Shown here: positions 27,467 through 36,183 of the stretch, piece after piece
How positions within the stretch are numbered: the stretch's first letter is position 1
Layout of the letters: each line of letters begins with the position of its first letter
NCBI RefSeq assembly: GCF_003344885.1
Contig: NZ_CP031155.1
Span: 806,001-870,000 of the forward strand
Source: Altererythrobacter sp. ZODW24
GTDB lineage: Bacteria > Pseudomonadota > Alphaproteobacteria > Sphingomonadales > Sphingomonadaceae
Direction of reading: 5' to 3'
Length of the DNA stretch: 64,000 bases
Translations under genes and position numbers: made by a program
Notes under the pieces: model-generated
What the model saw: only the letters and a program-made list of their open reading frames with translations
What the model was told of the DNA's origin: nothing
Database searches by the model: none

Positions 27467-28732
27467 TCAGTTGAGTTCGACTTGCGTGACCTTATATCCC
27501 TTGCCTTTCAGTGCCTTGATCAAAGCATCGAGCTGATCCGCGTCACGGGCCTCACATTCAATATCGGTAATCAGCCCCTTGGCTGGCAACGTGGTAAAGA
27601 TGCGTTGATGATATATCTCAATGATATTCACGTTCTGCGCGTCAAACTCGCTCATCACCTTGAACAGTGCACCGGGGCGATCCTGAAGGGTCACCCTTAG
27701 CCGCGCCAAGCGGCCTGAACGGGCGAGATCGCGCAACAAAACGTTAGCCAGCAGACGCGTGTCGATATTGCCGCCGCAAAGAATGATACCGATTTTCTTG
27801 CCTGCAAATCGCTGGGGATCAGCAAGCACTGCCGCAAGGCCCGCCGCACCAGCGCCTTCGACAACGGTCTTCTCAATCTGGAGCAGGAGCGAGACCGCCT
27901 TTTCGAGCGCAGGTTCGTCGACCAGCATAATCTCATCGATGATTTCGGCGATCACTTTAGATGTAAATTTACCCGGCTCTTTGACCGCAATGCCCTCAGC
28001 CAATGTGTCACCGCCGCAGGGCAAGTCTTCACCCTTCAGCCGCGCATACATGGATGGGAACAACTTCGCCTCGACGCCGACCAGCTCGATATCCGGGTTG
28101 ATCCCGCGCGCTGCGGTTCCGCAGCCAGACATCAGGCCGCCGCCGCCAATCGGAATCACCAGCGTGTCGAAATCCGGCACATCCGCCATCATTTCGAGCG
28201 CCACTGTGCCCTGCCCTGCTGCAACATTGGGATCATCAAAGGGATGAACGAATGTCAGCCCGCGCTCCTGCTCCAACTTACAAGCATGGGCATAAGCTTC
28301 GTCGAAAGTTTCGCCTTCGAGCACTACATTACCGCCGACGCTTTCGGTTTGCATGACCTTTACCGTCGGCGTGGTCTTGGGCATCACGATCGTAACTGGA
28401 ACGCCAAGCCGCGTCCCGTGATAGCTGAGGCCCTGAGCATGGTTGCCAGCCGATGCAGCAATTACGCCGCGTTCACGCCGATCCTTATCCATCAGCAGCA
28501 GCGCATTGAGTGCGCCACGCTCTTTATAAGCCGCCGTAAACTGGAGGTTTTCAAACTTCAGCCAAATCTCTGCGCCAGTAATGCTGGATAGCGTCTGGCT
28601 GTGCAGTGTCGGCGTGCGCACCACTGCGCCCTCGATCCGTTCCGCAGCGGCGCGGACGTGATCAATGGTCAGCGACTGGTCGGTCGGCTGGATGCGCGGT
28701 TTTGCAACTTGTGCTTGTTCGATCTTGCTCAT
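27467..28732 (-). CDS. ilvA: Threonine ammonia-lyase with C-terminal ACT domain
   Basis: 421 residues. PLP fold-type II enzyme that deaminates threonine to 2-oxobutyrate, the entry step of isoleucine synthesis. Motifs are LKFENLQFTAAYKERGALNAL with the PLP lysine, ASAGNHAQGLSY, and the glycine loop IPIGGGGLMSGCGTAA. The last 80 residues (RLRVTLQDRPGALFKVM ... KALKGKGYKVTQVELN) form a single ACT domain, as in the shorter allosteric form rather than the two-ACT E. coli IlvA. ATG 28732. Divergent from the dehydrogenase gene at 28819. Confidence 0.93.
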   Translation of the reverse strand: MSKIEQAQVAKPRIQPTDQSLTIDHVRAAAERIEGAVVRTPTLHSQTLSSITGAEIWLKFENLQFTAAYKERGALNALLLMDKDRRERGVIAASAGNHAQGLSYHGTRLGVPVTIVMPKTTPTVKVMQTESVGGNVVLEGETFDEAYAHACKLEQERGLTFVHPFDDPNVAAGQGTVALEMMADVPDFDTLVIPIGGGGLMSGCGTAARGINPDIELVGVEAKLFPSMYARLKGEDLPCGGDTLAEGIAVKEPGKFTSKVIAEIIDEIMLVDEPALEKAVSLLLQIEKTVVEGAGAAGLAAVLADPQRFAGKKIGIILCGGNIDTRLLANVLLRDLARSGRLARLRVTLQDRPGALFKVMSEFDAQNVNIIEIYHQRIFTTLPAKGLITDIECEARDADQLDALIKALKGKGYKVTQVELN

Positions 28733-28818
28733 GGGAAACGCGCGTAAAGCAAAGGTTACGATGTGGAAACAGGCTTGGGCTTCGCTCAGGCTTGCCTTGT
28801 CCGAATTTCCCCCTACCC

Positions 28819-29730
28819 ATGCAATCTATGACTGGGACAAAAAGTATTACCTTTATTGGACTTGGCGTGATGGGCGCACCGATGGCCGCGCATTTGGCGC
28901 GAGCCGGACATCGGGTGACAGTTTTCAACCGTACTGCATCACGCGCCGCGGATTGGCTGGCAAAGGCCGAAGCTGAAGGGCTGAACGGTAAGATCGCAGC
29001 TACACCTGCGGAGGCTGCAACTGGGGCCGAGGTGGTCATTACTTGTGTCGGAAATGACGATGATCTGGAGCAAGTCACGCTGGGCCCAGATGGTGCATTC
29101 ACCGCAATGGACGCCGATACGCTTTACATAGATCACACCACGGTATCTGCCGATATGGCGCGGCGACTGGACACTTATGCGAAAACGCGCGGGTTTGGAG
29201 CCGTCGATGCCCCAGTTTCCGGCGGTCAGGCTGGTGCGGAGAATGGCAAACTCGCCATCATGTGCGGCGGCTCTGCCAAGGCGATGGAACGCGCGACACC
29301 GATTATGGAAAGCTATGCCGCGCGGATCGTGCATGTCGGCGGTGCAGGCGCAGGTCAGACGACGAAAATGGCAAACCAGATGTGTATCGCCGGAACGCTG
29401 GGAGGCTTGAGCGAAGCCATTCGCCTGTCGCAGGCTGCGGGACTGGACACTGACCGCGTGCTCGAAGCAATCTCGGGCGGTGCAGCGCAAAGCTGGCAAA
29501 TGGAAAATCGCTGGAAGACGATGGTCTCGGGTGAGTTTGATTTCGGCTTCGCGCTCGATTGGATGCGCAAGGATTTGGCCTATGCTTTGGCTGAAGCGGA
29601 CAGGCTGGGTCTAGAAACTCCAGTGACTTCTATGGTCGATACATTTTACAAAGAACTGCAGGACATGGGCGCTGGCCGTCAGGATACGAGCGCGCTCATC
29701 CGCCGGCTTCCCAAGGGAGATACTAAGTGA
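28819..29730 (+). CDS. 3-hydroxyisobutyrate dehydrogenase-family oxidoreductase
   Basis: About 303 residues. NAD(P)-binding N-terminus GLGVMGAPMAAHLARAGH, the substrate motif VDAPVSGGQAGAENGKLAIMCGG and the catalytic lysine in GAGQTTKMANQMCIAG, i.e. all four signatures of beta-hydroxyacid dehydrogenases. The substrate (3-hydroxyisobutyrate, tartronate semialdehyde, glyoxylate or similar) cannot be told from sequence alone. There are ATGs at 28819 and 28828, without a clear ribosome site in front, so a leaderless message is possible. The next gene starts as GTGA in its stop. Confidence 0.88.
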   Translation: MQSMTGTKSITFIGLGVMGAPMAAHLARAGHRVTVFNRTASRAADWLAKAEAEGLNGKIAATPAEAATGAEVVITCVGNDDDLEQVTLGPDGAFTAMDADTLYIDHTTVSADMARRLDTYAKTRGFGAVDAPVSGGQAGAENGKLAIMCGGSAKAMERATPIMESYAARIVHVGGAGAGQTTKMANQMCIAGTLGGLSEAIRLSQAAGLDTDRVLEAISGGAAQSWQMENRWKTMVSGEFDFGFALDWMRKDLAYALAEADRLGLETPVTSMVDTFYKELQDMGAGRQDTSALIRRLPKGDTK

Positions 29731-31421
29731 TTCAATTGATCCGCCCCGCGATGACGGCTGCCGCAGCACTCGCGGCAGTTTTGACCAGCCCCGCGCTCGC
29801 CGATACGCTCATCGACAATGTCAACGGCATCACCATCGACGAAGACGGCAAAGTCGATCGATTTACCGCGCTTGTCATTGGCGATGACGGGCGGATCACC
29901 AAGGTTATCCATCGCGGTGACAAGGCGCCCAAGGATGTAGATTACCGTATAGACGGCGAAGGCCGCGTGATGTTGCCGGGTATGATAGACGGCCATGCGC
30001 ATATGATGGGCATTGGGTTTGGCGCGTTAACGCTCGATCTTGCAGGGACCAAATCACTCGCTGAAGCCCAAACGTTGATCGCGGAATATGCGGCTGAAAA
30101 TCCCAATCTGCCGTGGATCATCGGACGCGGCTGGAATCAGGAAATCTGGGGGCTCGGCCGCTTCCCTACTGCGGCTGAGATCGACAGTGTCGTCGCAGAC
30201 CGGCCTGTGTGGTTGTACCGCGTGGATGGTCACGCCGGATGGGGGAACACGCTGGCGCTTAAGGCCGGTAACGTTGTCGCCGCCAGCAAGGACCCGGTTG
30301 GCGGACGTATCGAACGCCTGGCCGGATCGCAAAATCCCTCGGGCGTACTGGTCGATACAGCGCAGTCCATGATCGACAGCAAGCTCCCTGCCCCTCGCCC
30401 CGAAGATTACGATCTTGCCCTCGGCAAGGCGCAACAATCGATGCTGAAGAATGGTGTTACCGCCATCTCCGATATGGGCACGAGTATTCGCGACTGGCAG
30501 GCCTTCCGCAGAGCTGGCGATACGAACCGGTTGCGCGTGCGGATCCTTTCGTACGCTGGCGGGACACAGGATATGGAGCTGATCGGCGGGCCCGGGCCCT
30601 CGGCATGGCTTTATGATGACCGCCTGCGTCTGAATGGCGTAAAACTCTATATTGACGGCGCGCTCGGTTCGCGCGGAGCGACGCTGAAGGCGGACTATCA
30701 CGATGCGCCCGGACAGCGCGGGCTCGCGATTACTGGCCCGGTCCAGCTGCGCAATTTGATGAGCCGCGCAGCTATCGACAAATTCCAAGTTGCCGTTCAC
30801 GCCATCGGCGATGCAGCCAACGCCGACTTGCTCGACGCGATCGACGAAATGGCGGAAACCTATGACGGCGACCGGCGCTGGCGGATTGAACATGCGCAGA
30901 TCGTGTCACCATCTGATATTGCCAAGTTCGGCCAGCACGGCATCGTTGCCTCGATGCAGCCCGTCCATCAGACCTCCGACCGCACCATGGCCGAAGCGCG
31001 GCTTGGCCCTGACCGGTTAGACGGCGCTTACGCTTGGCAGGCCATCGCCGATACTGGCGCAGTCTTAGCCTTTGGAACAGACGCGCCAGTTGAAGCGCTC
31101 CCACCATTCGTGGGACTTGCCGCAGCAATCACCCGGACCGACGCAAACGGCGAGCCCTTTGGCGGATGGTTCCCAAATGAAGCTGTATCGCGGGCCGAGG
31201 CACTTGCGGCATATACTGCCGGAGCGGCATATGCTGGGTTTGCAGATGGAAAGTTCGGACGGCTGGTCGAGGGTGAGTGGGCCGACTTTATCTTCGTCGA
31301 CCGCGATCCTTTGATGGTTTCGCCAAGCGAATTGCGCCAGACGGAAATCCTCGAAACATGGGTTGCGGGGCGCCGCGAATATGCGGCAAAGCCGGAACAA
31401 TCTTCCGGACCGGGCCGTTAA
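29727..31421 (+). CDS. Exported amidohydrolase (YtcJ-like, amidohydrolase family 3)
   Basis: 564 residues from GTG 29727, overlapping the previous stop by 4 nt. The signal peptide MIQLIRPAMTAAAALAAV... ends at SPALA. Metal-binding pattern MIDGHAHMMG near residues 90-99, histidine in VAVHAIGDAANADLLD, WRIEHAQIVSP, and Asp in AFGTDAPVE. These are the ligands of metal-dependent amidohydrolases of the YtcJ group. It probably hydrolyses a cyclic or N-acyl compound in the periplasm. Substrate unknown. Confidence 0.87.
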   Translation: MIQLIRPAMTAAAALAAVLTSPALADTLIDNVNGITIDEDGKVDRFTALVIGDDGRITKVIHRGDKAPKDVDYRIDGEGRVMLPGMIDGHAHMMGIGFGALTLDLAGTKSLAEAQTLIAEYAAENPNLPWIIGRGWNQEIWGLGRFPTAAEIDSVVADRPVWLYRVDGHAGWGNTLALKAGNVVAASKDPVGGRIERLAGSQNPSGVLVDTAQSMIDSKLPAPRPEDYDLALGKAQQSMLKNGVTAISDMGTSIRDWQAFRRAGDTNRLRVRILSYAGGTQDMELIGGPGPSAWLYDDRLRLNGVKLYIDGALGSRGATLKADYHDAPGQRGLAITGPVQLRNLMSRAAIDKFQVAVHAIGDAANADLLDAIDEMAETYDGDRRWRIEHAQIVSPSDIAKFGQHGIVASMQPVHQTSDRTMAEARLGPDRLDGAYAWQAIADTGAVLAFGTDAPVEALPPFVGLAAAITRTDANGEPFGGWFPNEAVSRAEALAAYTAGAAYAGFADGKFGRLVEGEWADFIFVDRDPLMVSPSELRQTEILETWVAGRREYAAKPEQSSGPGR

Positions 31422-31524
31422 CGACCCAACAATTCATTCACGGGCCTGCAACACTACGCTGCTTAAAGGCCCAACCAACTAGGCGCATCGCCGCCCCGAT
31501 ACCATTTCTCTCAGGAGTATTTTG

Positions 31525-31749
31525 ATGACTTTTAACAAGCTTGCCGCAACGACCGCCGCCCTGACTTTGGCCGCAGTTCCGGTTGCCGCTCAGGCTGCTA
31601 ATGCCGAGCGCGCTTCGCAGCCTGCTGCTGCCACCAGCTCAATTGGCGGTGATGCCAACCAGCTGTTTCTTCTGGCTGCCCTCGCCGCAATCGCGGTCGG
31701 AATTTTCTTCCTCGCTGACGAGGACGATGACGCACCGGTTAGCGCCTGA
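31525..31749 (+). CDS. Small exported membrane protein, tandem copy 1
   Basis: 74 residues from ATG 31525, with AGGAG before it. It has a signal peptide (LAATTAALTLAAVPVAAQA), a short polar stretch and one C-terminal membrane helix (LFLLAALAAIAVGIFFLA), then an acidic tail DEDDDAPVSA. The design matches the next gene, which also ends in acidic residues plus PVSA. Unknown function; homologues in sphingomonads are annotated as hypothetical as far as I know. Confidence 0.65.
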   Translation: MTFNKLAATTAALTLAAVPVAAQAANAERASQPAAATSSIGGDANQLFLLAALAAIAVGIFFLADEDDDAPVSA

Positions 31750-31771
31750 TCCAATTCTTCGGGAGCTTGCG

Positions 31772-31993
31772 ATGGCATTACGTAACCTGACGGCAGCCGC
31801 TGCTGCACTGACATTGATCGCAGCACCAGCGGCCGCGCAATCTGTTTCTGCAGAACGAAGCGCGGAGCCGGTCGTGAGCCAGAGCCAGTTAGGCGGCAGT
31901 TCAAATCGTCTGTTAGCCGTAGCTGTCCTTGCATTCGGCGTGGCGGTTTTGTTCTTGACCGACAAAAACGATGACGAGCCCGTAAGCGCATAG
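31772..31993 (+). CDS. Small exported membrane protein, tandem copy 2
   Basis: 73 residues from ATG 31772 (GGGAG upstream). Signal peptide NLTAAAAALTLIAAPAAAQ, a linker with SQSQLGGSSNRLL, one membrane helix (AVAVLAFGVAVLFL) and an acidic end DKNDDEPVSA. Clearly a diverged duplicate of the upstream gene: same length, same order of parts and the same C-terminus. The pair is closed by a strong terminator at 32017-32042. Confidence 0.68.
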   Translation: MALRNLTAAAAALTLIAAPAAAQSVSAERSAEPVVSQSQLGGSSNRLLAVAVLAFGVAVLFLTDKNDDEPVSA

Positions 31994-32016
31994 TATCTAC
32001 CACCTTTACTGACATG

Positions 32017-32042
32017 AAAACGGGGCCTTCTGGCCCCGTTTT
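32017..32042. terminator. Strong bidirectional terminator
   Basis: AAAACGGGGCC-TTCT-GGCCCCGTTTT: perfect 11-bp arms around a 4-nt loop, with A and T runs on both sides. It lies between the tandem small genes and the converging tatC and should stop both transcripts. Confidence 0.92.
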
Positions 32043-32065
32043 CGCGTCCGGATGCTCGAGCGGAA

Positions 32066-32914
32066 TTAGGTCTCTCCGCCAGCCTCGGTTTCGGCCTCGG
32101 TTTCGGCTTCGGTTTTGGTTTCAGCCGCAGCTTCGGCCTCTTCCTTCAGCTTCGCCTTCTTCGCCTTGCGGTCGCCCCACCACATTAGCGCGAGCGAACC
32201 CTCGAACAGGATCATAATCGGCACAGCCAACATGATCTGCGAGATAACATCGGGCGGCGTAATGATTGCGGCAACGCCGACAACGCCAACGATAATATAG
32301 CGTCTTGCCGACACCAATTGCTCACGCGACACGATGCCAGCCTTATTGAGCAACAACAGCAGCACAGGCAGCAAGAAGCTTACCCCAAACGCCAGAATAA
32401 AGTTCATTACCAGCGACAGATATTCGCCAATCGCGGGCAAGGCTTCTTGCGTCAGCCCGCCCCGATCTCCCTCAAAGTTCAGGAAGAACCGGAAGGCTGT
32501 GGGCATAACCACATAATAAGCGAGCGCCGCGCCGCCAGTGAACAGGATTGGCGTAGCGAGAAGAAACGGCAGGAACGCCTTTTTCTCTTTGGCGTAAAGC
32601 CCGGGGGCGATGAATGCCCATAGCTGGTTTGCGATGATCGGGAAGCTGATGAAAAAGCCTGCAAATAGGGCGACTTTCACTTCGACAAAGAACGCCTCGT
32701 ACAACTTCGTGTAGACCAGCTTACCCTCGCCCGGCGGGAAGGCCCCCGTAAGCGGGCGCACCAGAAATCCGAATATTTCATCAGCGAAATAGAAGCATCC
32801 GGCGAAGGCAATGATCAGTGCCAGTACCGCGCGCACAAGCCGTCCGCGTAGTTCAATCAAATGATCGAGCAGCGGCGCCTGCGTGTCGTCAATATCGGAA
32901 AGTTTGAGAGCCAT
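32066..32914 (-). CDS. tatC: Twin-arginine translocase subunit TatC
   Basis: 282 residues from ATG 32914. Conserved start DDTQAPLLDHLIELRGRLVRA, then six membrane helices, with the FFVEVKVALFAGFFISFP segment in the middle. It recognises the RR motif of folded Tat substrates. The C-terminal tail after KKAKLKEEAEA is an unusual run of E, T and A (about 20 residues) coded by an imperfect repeat of about 12 bp. It starts 4 nt after tatB and ends the tatABC operon. Confidence 0.95.
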   Translation of the reverse strand: MALKLSDIDDTQAPLLDHLIELRGRLVRAVLALIIAFAGCFYFADEIFGFLVRPLTGAFPPGEGKLVYTKLYEAFFVEVKVALFAGFFISFPIIANQLWAFIAPGLYAKEKKAFLPFLLATPILFTGGAALAYYVVMPTAFRFFLNFEGDRGGLTQEALPAIGEYLSLVMNFILAFGVSFLLPVLLLLLNKAGIVSREQLVSARRYIIVGVVGVAAIITPPDVISQIMLAVPIMILFEGSLALMWWGDRKAKKAKLKEEAEAAAETKTEAETEAETEAGGET

Positions 32915-32918
32915 CGCG

Positions 32919-33368
32919 CTACGAGCCCTTCTTCGGCGGGTTGCCGAAGGGCAATGGCGGTTCGGCAGAATCGGCGGCTGGCGCGACATCCGTTGGCGGC
33001 GCGGGTGCCGGGGTAGGCTCGGCGGGCACTTCTTTGACTTCCGGCTTAGGCAATGCAGCCTCGGCGCTTACGTCACTGGGCGCATCACTGGGCGCGGAGT
33101 TCTCTGCATCCGGCAGCGGCCCCATCTCGCCTTCGGGCGTCGCCTTCATGATCTCTTCGTTTTTGTCTTTCCACTTCTGCTCCATCTCTTCCATCTCCGC
33201 CTCGCGGATCATGGAGTCGACGCCAGTGCGGAATTGCGTGGAAATACGGCGAATCTTGCCCATCCATTTGCCTGCAGTGCGCAGCGCAAGCGGCAGGTCT
33301 TTCGGGCCGATCACAAGAACGGCCACGACCACGAGGAGCAGCAGCTCGGTGGCGCCGATGTCAAACAT
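32919..33368 (-). CDS. tatB: Sec-independent translocase protein TatB
   Basis: 149 residues. MFDIGATELLLLVVVAVLVIGPKDLPLALRT gives the short N-terminal helix with the conserved Glu and the GP kink, followed by an amphipathic helix and a long Pro/Ala/Glu-rich tail likely disordered. With TatC it forms the receptor for twin-arginine signal peptides. Between tatA and tatC in the standard order; the tatC ATG follows 4 nt after its stop. Confidence 0.93.
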   Translation of the reverse strand: MFDIGATELLLLVVVAVLVIGPKDLPLALRTAGKWMGKIRRISTQFRTGVDSMIREAEMEEMEQKWKDKNEEIMKATPEGEMGPLPDAENSAPSDAPSDVSAEAALPKPEVKEVPAEPTPAPAPPTDVAPAADSAEPPLPFGNPPKKGS

Positions 33369-33388
33369 GGTGCGGCGCGTCCTCTAAA

Positions 33389-33622
33389 TCAGTTGGCGGA
33401 GTCGGAACTCTTGTCCTTGGACGTTTCGCTAGAGCCCTTGGCATCATGCGAAATTCGCGGCGCGGGTTCGGCAGGTTTTTCGTTTTCTTCTTCAGCCATA
33501 CCGGTCTTGAAGCTTTTGATACCTTTGCCAAATTCGCCCATCATTTCGGAAATCTTGCCGCGCCCGAACAGCACGAGGATTACGATGGCGACGATCAGCA
33601 ATTGCCAGACACTAAGTCCCAT
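33389..33622 (-). CDS. tatA: Sec-independent translocase protein TatA
   Basis: 77 residues, [38 protein letters not shown] with the conserved FG after the membrane helix and an amphipathic helix, then a polar tail. It builds the oligomeric pore of the Tat system. First of tatABC, 73 nt after scpB on the same strand, so probably part of the long argS-to-tatC transcript common in alphaproteobacteria. Confidence 0.94.
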   Translation of the reverse strand: MGLSVWQLLIVAIVILVLFGRGKISEMMGEFGKGIKSFKTGMAEEENEKPAEPAPRISHDAKGSSETSKDKSSDSAN

Positions 33623-33695
33623 GGCTCATTTCTCTTTCACTAGGGTTCTGTTGTAACATAGGCGCTTCAACCGGGCTTTGCCAGTAATCGCTACC

Positions 33696-34298
33696 TCAAT
33701 CGGAATTTTCCTCGGCGGGAACTGGTGCTTCATCATCGCCGGAACTGATCAAGTCGTCATATGCATCATCAACCGGATCAAGCAGTCCAGCGGCACGCAA
33801 CTCGTCGATGCCAGGCAGATCGCGGCGCGATGCCAGACCGAAATGATCGAGAAACTCCGGCGTCGTCGCGTAAATTATCGGCCTGCCCGGCACATCGCGC
33901 CGCCCGGCAGCGCGCACCCAGCCCGCTTCGAGCAGCACGTCGAGCGTACCCTTGGCCGTCTGCACGCCGCGAATGCTCTCAATTTCCGCGCGGCTAACCG
34001 GCTCGTGATAGGCAATGATCGCAAGAACTTCGGTTCCAGCACGTGACAGGCGGCGAACCTGTTCCTTCTCTCGGCGCAGCAAATGCGCAAGATCGGGGGC
34101 GGTTTCAAAATGCCAGCGCTTGCCGCGCTCGAGTAGATTGATGCCGCGTTTCGCATAGACGTCAACCAATGCCGTCAGCGCATCACGGATTGCGCCCTTT
34201 TCGGCGTCGCCCAAATGCTTGGCAAGATCATCGACGGCCATCGGCTCTTCCGAGGCAAACAGCGTCGCTTCGACGGCCCGTTCCAGCTCCGAAGTCAT
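33696..34298 (-). CDS. scpB: Segregation and condensation protein ScpB
   Basis: 200 residues with two winged-helix domains, seen in the LERAVEATLFASEEPMAVDDLA start and the VLAIIAYHEPVSRAEIESIRGV segment, with GRPIIYATTPEFLDHFGL near the end. It forms the ScpA-ScpB kleisin complex with SMC to compact and separate chromosomes. Its ATG overlaps the scpA stop by 4 nt. Acidic C-terminal tail. Confidence 0.94.
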   Translation of the reverse strand: MTSELERAVEATLFASEEPMAVDDLAKHLGDAEKGAIRDALTALVDVYAKRGINLLERGKRWHFETAPDLAHLLRREKEQVRRLSRAGTEVLAIIAYHEPVSRAEIESIRGVQTAKGTLDVLLEAGWVRAAGRRDVPGRPIIYATTPEFLDHFGLASRRDLPGIDELRAAGLLDPVDDAYDDLISSGDDEAPVPAEENSD

Positions 34299-35101
34299 GC
34301 GGGGATTCGCCTTAGTCTTAGCGTTCCAAATGCCTCGTCCTGCGCCAACTCCGCCTTACCCAGCCGCGCCAGTTCCAGCGCTGCGACGAAGCTTGAGGCC
34401 ATGGCCGAGCGGCGTAAACGCGGTTCGGAGTGGGGCGGCAGGAATTCCTCAATCGTCATCCAATCGAGCGTAACGCCAAGCATAGACGAAACCCGCTCCA
34501 GCGCGCTGTCGAGCGTCATCACAGGCCGGTCGCGGACCATATGAACGGCTGGCGCGGTGCGCGCTTTTACCTGACTATAGGCCTGCACCACATCGAACCA
34601 ATCGCATTGCCACTGGTTCTTGCGGTCAATTCTAAGGCCTTCGGGGGCACCTCGTACAAACACATCGCGGCCCTGACGGTTACGGCCCATCAGCCGCGCT
34701 GCTGCTTCACGCATCGCGCCCAACCTTGCGAGACGAAGTTGCAGGCGCAGCGCCAGTTCTTCCGGCCCGGGCTCTTCCTGCTCTTCCTTCGGCAGCAACA
34801 ACGATGATTTGAGATACGCCAGCCAAGCCGCCATCACGAGATAATCGGCGGCCAATTCCAGCCGCATGGATTCGGCTCGCTCGATATAGATCAGATATTG
34901 GTCGACCAGATCGAGGATCGAGATCGAACGCAGATCAACCTTTTGCCGCCGCGCCAGATCGAGCAGCAGATCGAGTGGCCCTTCCCACCCGTCCAACTCC
35001 AGATAGAGCGCGGAATCGTCAGTTTCAGCGGAGGCTGGACCTTCCCAGCCTTCACGCACGCCTTGGTCGGGCGCTTGGAAAAGAACGCCTTCTTCGGTCA
35101 T
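34295..35101 (-). CDS. scpA: Segregation and condensation protein ScpA
   Basis: 268 residues. The family pattern LDGWEGPLDLLLDLARRQKVDL begins near residue 33, followed by a central helical part with YLVMAAWLAYLKSSLLLP. It is the kleisin that bridges SMC heads and binds ScpB. An N-terminal extension of about 30 residues precedes the usual start. Overlaps nagZ and scpB by 4 nt on each side. Confidence 0.94.
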   Translation of the reverse strand: MTEEGVLFQAPDQGVREGWEGPASAETDDSALYLELDGWEGPLDLLLDLARRQKVDLRSISILDLVDQYLIYIERAESMRLELAADYLVMAAWLAYLKSSLLLPKEEQEEPGPEELALRLQLRLARLGAMREAAARLMGRNRQGRDVFVRGAPEGLRIDRKNQWQCDWFDVVQAYSQVKARTAPAVHMVRDRPVMTLDSALERVSSMLGVTLDWMTIEEFLPPHSEPRLRRSAMASSFVAALELARLGKAELAQDEAFGTLRLRRIPA

Positions 35102-36117
35102 GCGTTGACGCCTGCCGCGGCAATCAGTGCCTCACGCTTGGCGATCAATTCGCCAAACTCTGCTTGCGGCGTAGCAAGGTCGACTGACGACATTGCGGCA
35201 TCAAGGCGCTCCTTTGCGCGGGGCGAAATATCAGGACAGCGCTCAACAATGCCGGTCATATCATCCATCTTCGCCCAGCAATTCAGCACGATATCGCAAC
35301 CCGCTGCGATAGAACGCTCGGCGCGTTCGGGGATAGTGCCGCTAAGCGCCTGCATGTCGATGTCGTCCGTAAGAAGCAGGCCGTCAAAGCCAATCTGATT
35401 GCGGATGATCTCTTCGATAATGAAAGGTGATTGGGTCGCGGGATTATCTGCATCCCACGCTGTGAAGCGGATATGCGCGCTCATCCCGATGGGTGCGTCC
35501 GACAATGTGCGGAACGGCGCGATGTCTGTTTCCAGCTCTTCTACGCTGGCCTCGACATGCGGCATTTCCTTGTGGCTATCCGCCGTGGCCCGCCCGTGAC
35601 CAGGCATATGTTTGAGACAGCCAACCACACCAGCGCGTGCCAGCCCATCAAGCACTGCGCGCCCGATCGCGGCGACTTGCATCGGATTGCTGCCTAAAGC
35701 GCGGTCACCGATTGCGTCGTCGGTTTCGGGGCGGCGCACATCAAGCGGGGCGTGATAATCAACTGTGATACCCGCCTCTGCCAGCTCCATGCCCATTGCC
35801 TGTGCGCTGACCCGCGCAGCCTCAATCGCGGAGGCAGGCGCGATTTGATACAGATCGTCAAAAACCTGACCGGCAGGATGGGATGTCCAGACAGGCGGGC
35901 GCATTCGGGCGACCCGGCCGCCTTCTTGATCGATAGAGATAAGCAACCGGTCGCGGCCTTGGATATCGCGCAGCGCATCGGTGAGCGCGCGAAGCTGGTC
36001 CTTGGTTTCGCAATTGCGGGCAAACAGGATGTAGCCCGCCGGATCGACCTCACGAAAGAAGTCACGCTCCTCAGCGGATAGTGCCGGACCGGCGATCCCG
36101 AAAATGGCTGGTGTCAT
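35098..36117 (-). CDS. nagZ: Beta-N-acetylhexosaminidase NagZ (GH3)
   Basis: 339 residues. Family motifs IDQEGGRVARMRPP, CLKHMPGHGRATADSH with the catalytic loop histidine, and LLTDDIDMQALSG with the nucleophile Asp. It removes GlcNAc from anhydromuropeptides in cell-wall recycling and so can influence AmpC induction. Starts at ATG 36117, just downstream of two hairpins (36120-36136 and 36140-36170). Coupled to scpA by a 4-nt overlap. Confidence 0.94.
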   Translation of the reverse strand: MTPAIFGIAGPALSAEERDFFREVDPAGYILFARNCETKDQLRALTDALRDIQGRDRLLISIDQEGGRVARMRPPVWTSHPAGQVFDDLYQIAPASAIEAARVSAQAMGMELAEAGITVDYHAPLDVRRPETDDAIGDRALGSNPMQVAAIGRAVLDGLARAGVVGCLKHMPGHGRATADSHKEMPHVEASVEELETDIAPFRTLSDAPIGMSAHIRFTAWDADNPATQSPFIIEEIIRNQIGFDGLLLTDDIDMQALSGTIPERAERSIAAGCDIVLNCWAKMDDMTGIVERCPDISPRAKERLDAAMSSVDLATPQAEFGELIAKREALIAAAGVNA

Positions 36118-36119
36118 AC

Positions 36120-36170
36120 CCTGCGTAAATCGCAGGAATAGGGGGGCACCGCAAGCCGCGAAGCCCCCCT
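36120..36170. promoter_or_regulatory. Two hairpins between the SPOR gene and nagZ
   Basis: CCTGCG-taaat-CGCAGG (36120-36136) and AGGGGGGC/GCCCCCCT (36140-36147 with 36163-36170). On the minus strand the small hairpin includes the AGG just before the nagZ ATG, and the large one sits between the two genes. They may terminate part of the transcript or lower nagZ translation. No T run follows. Confidence 0.45.
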
Positions 36171-36183
36171 AAATGTGCAAAAA

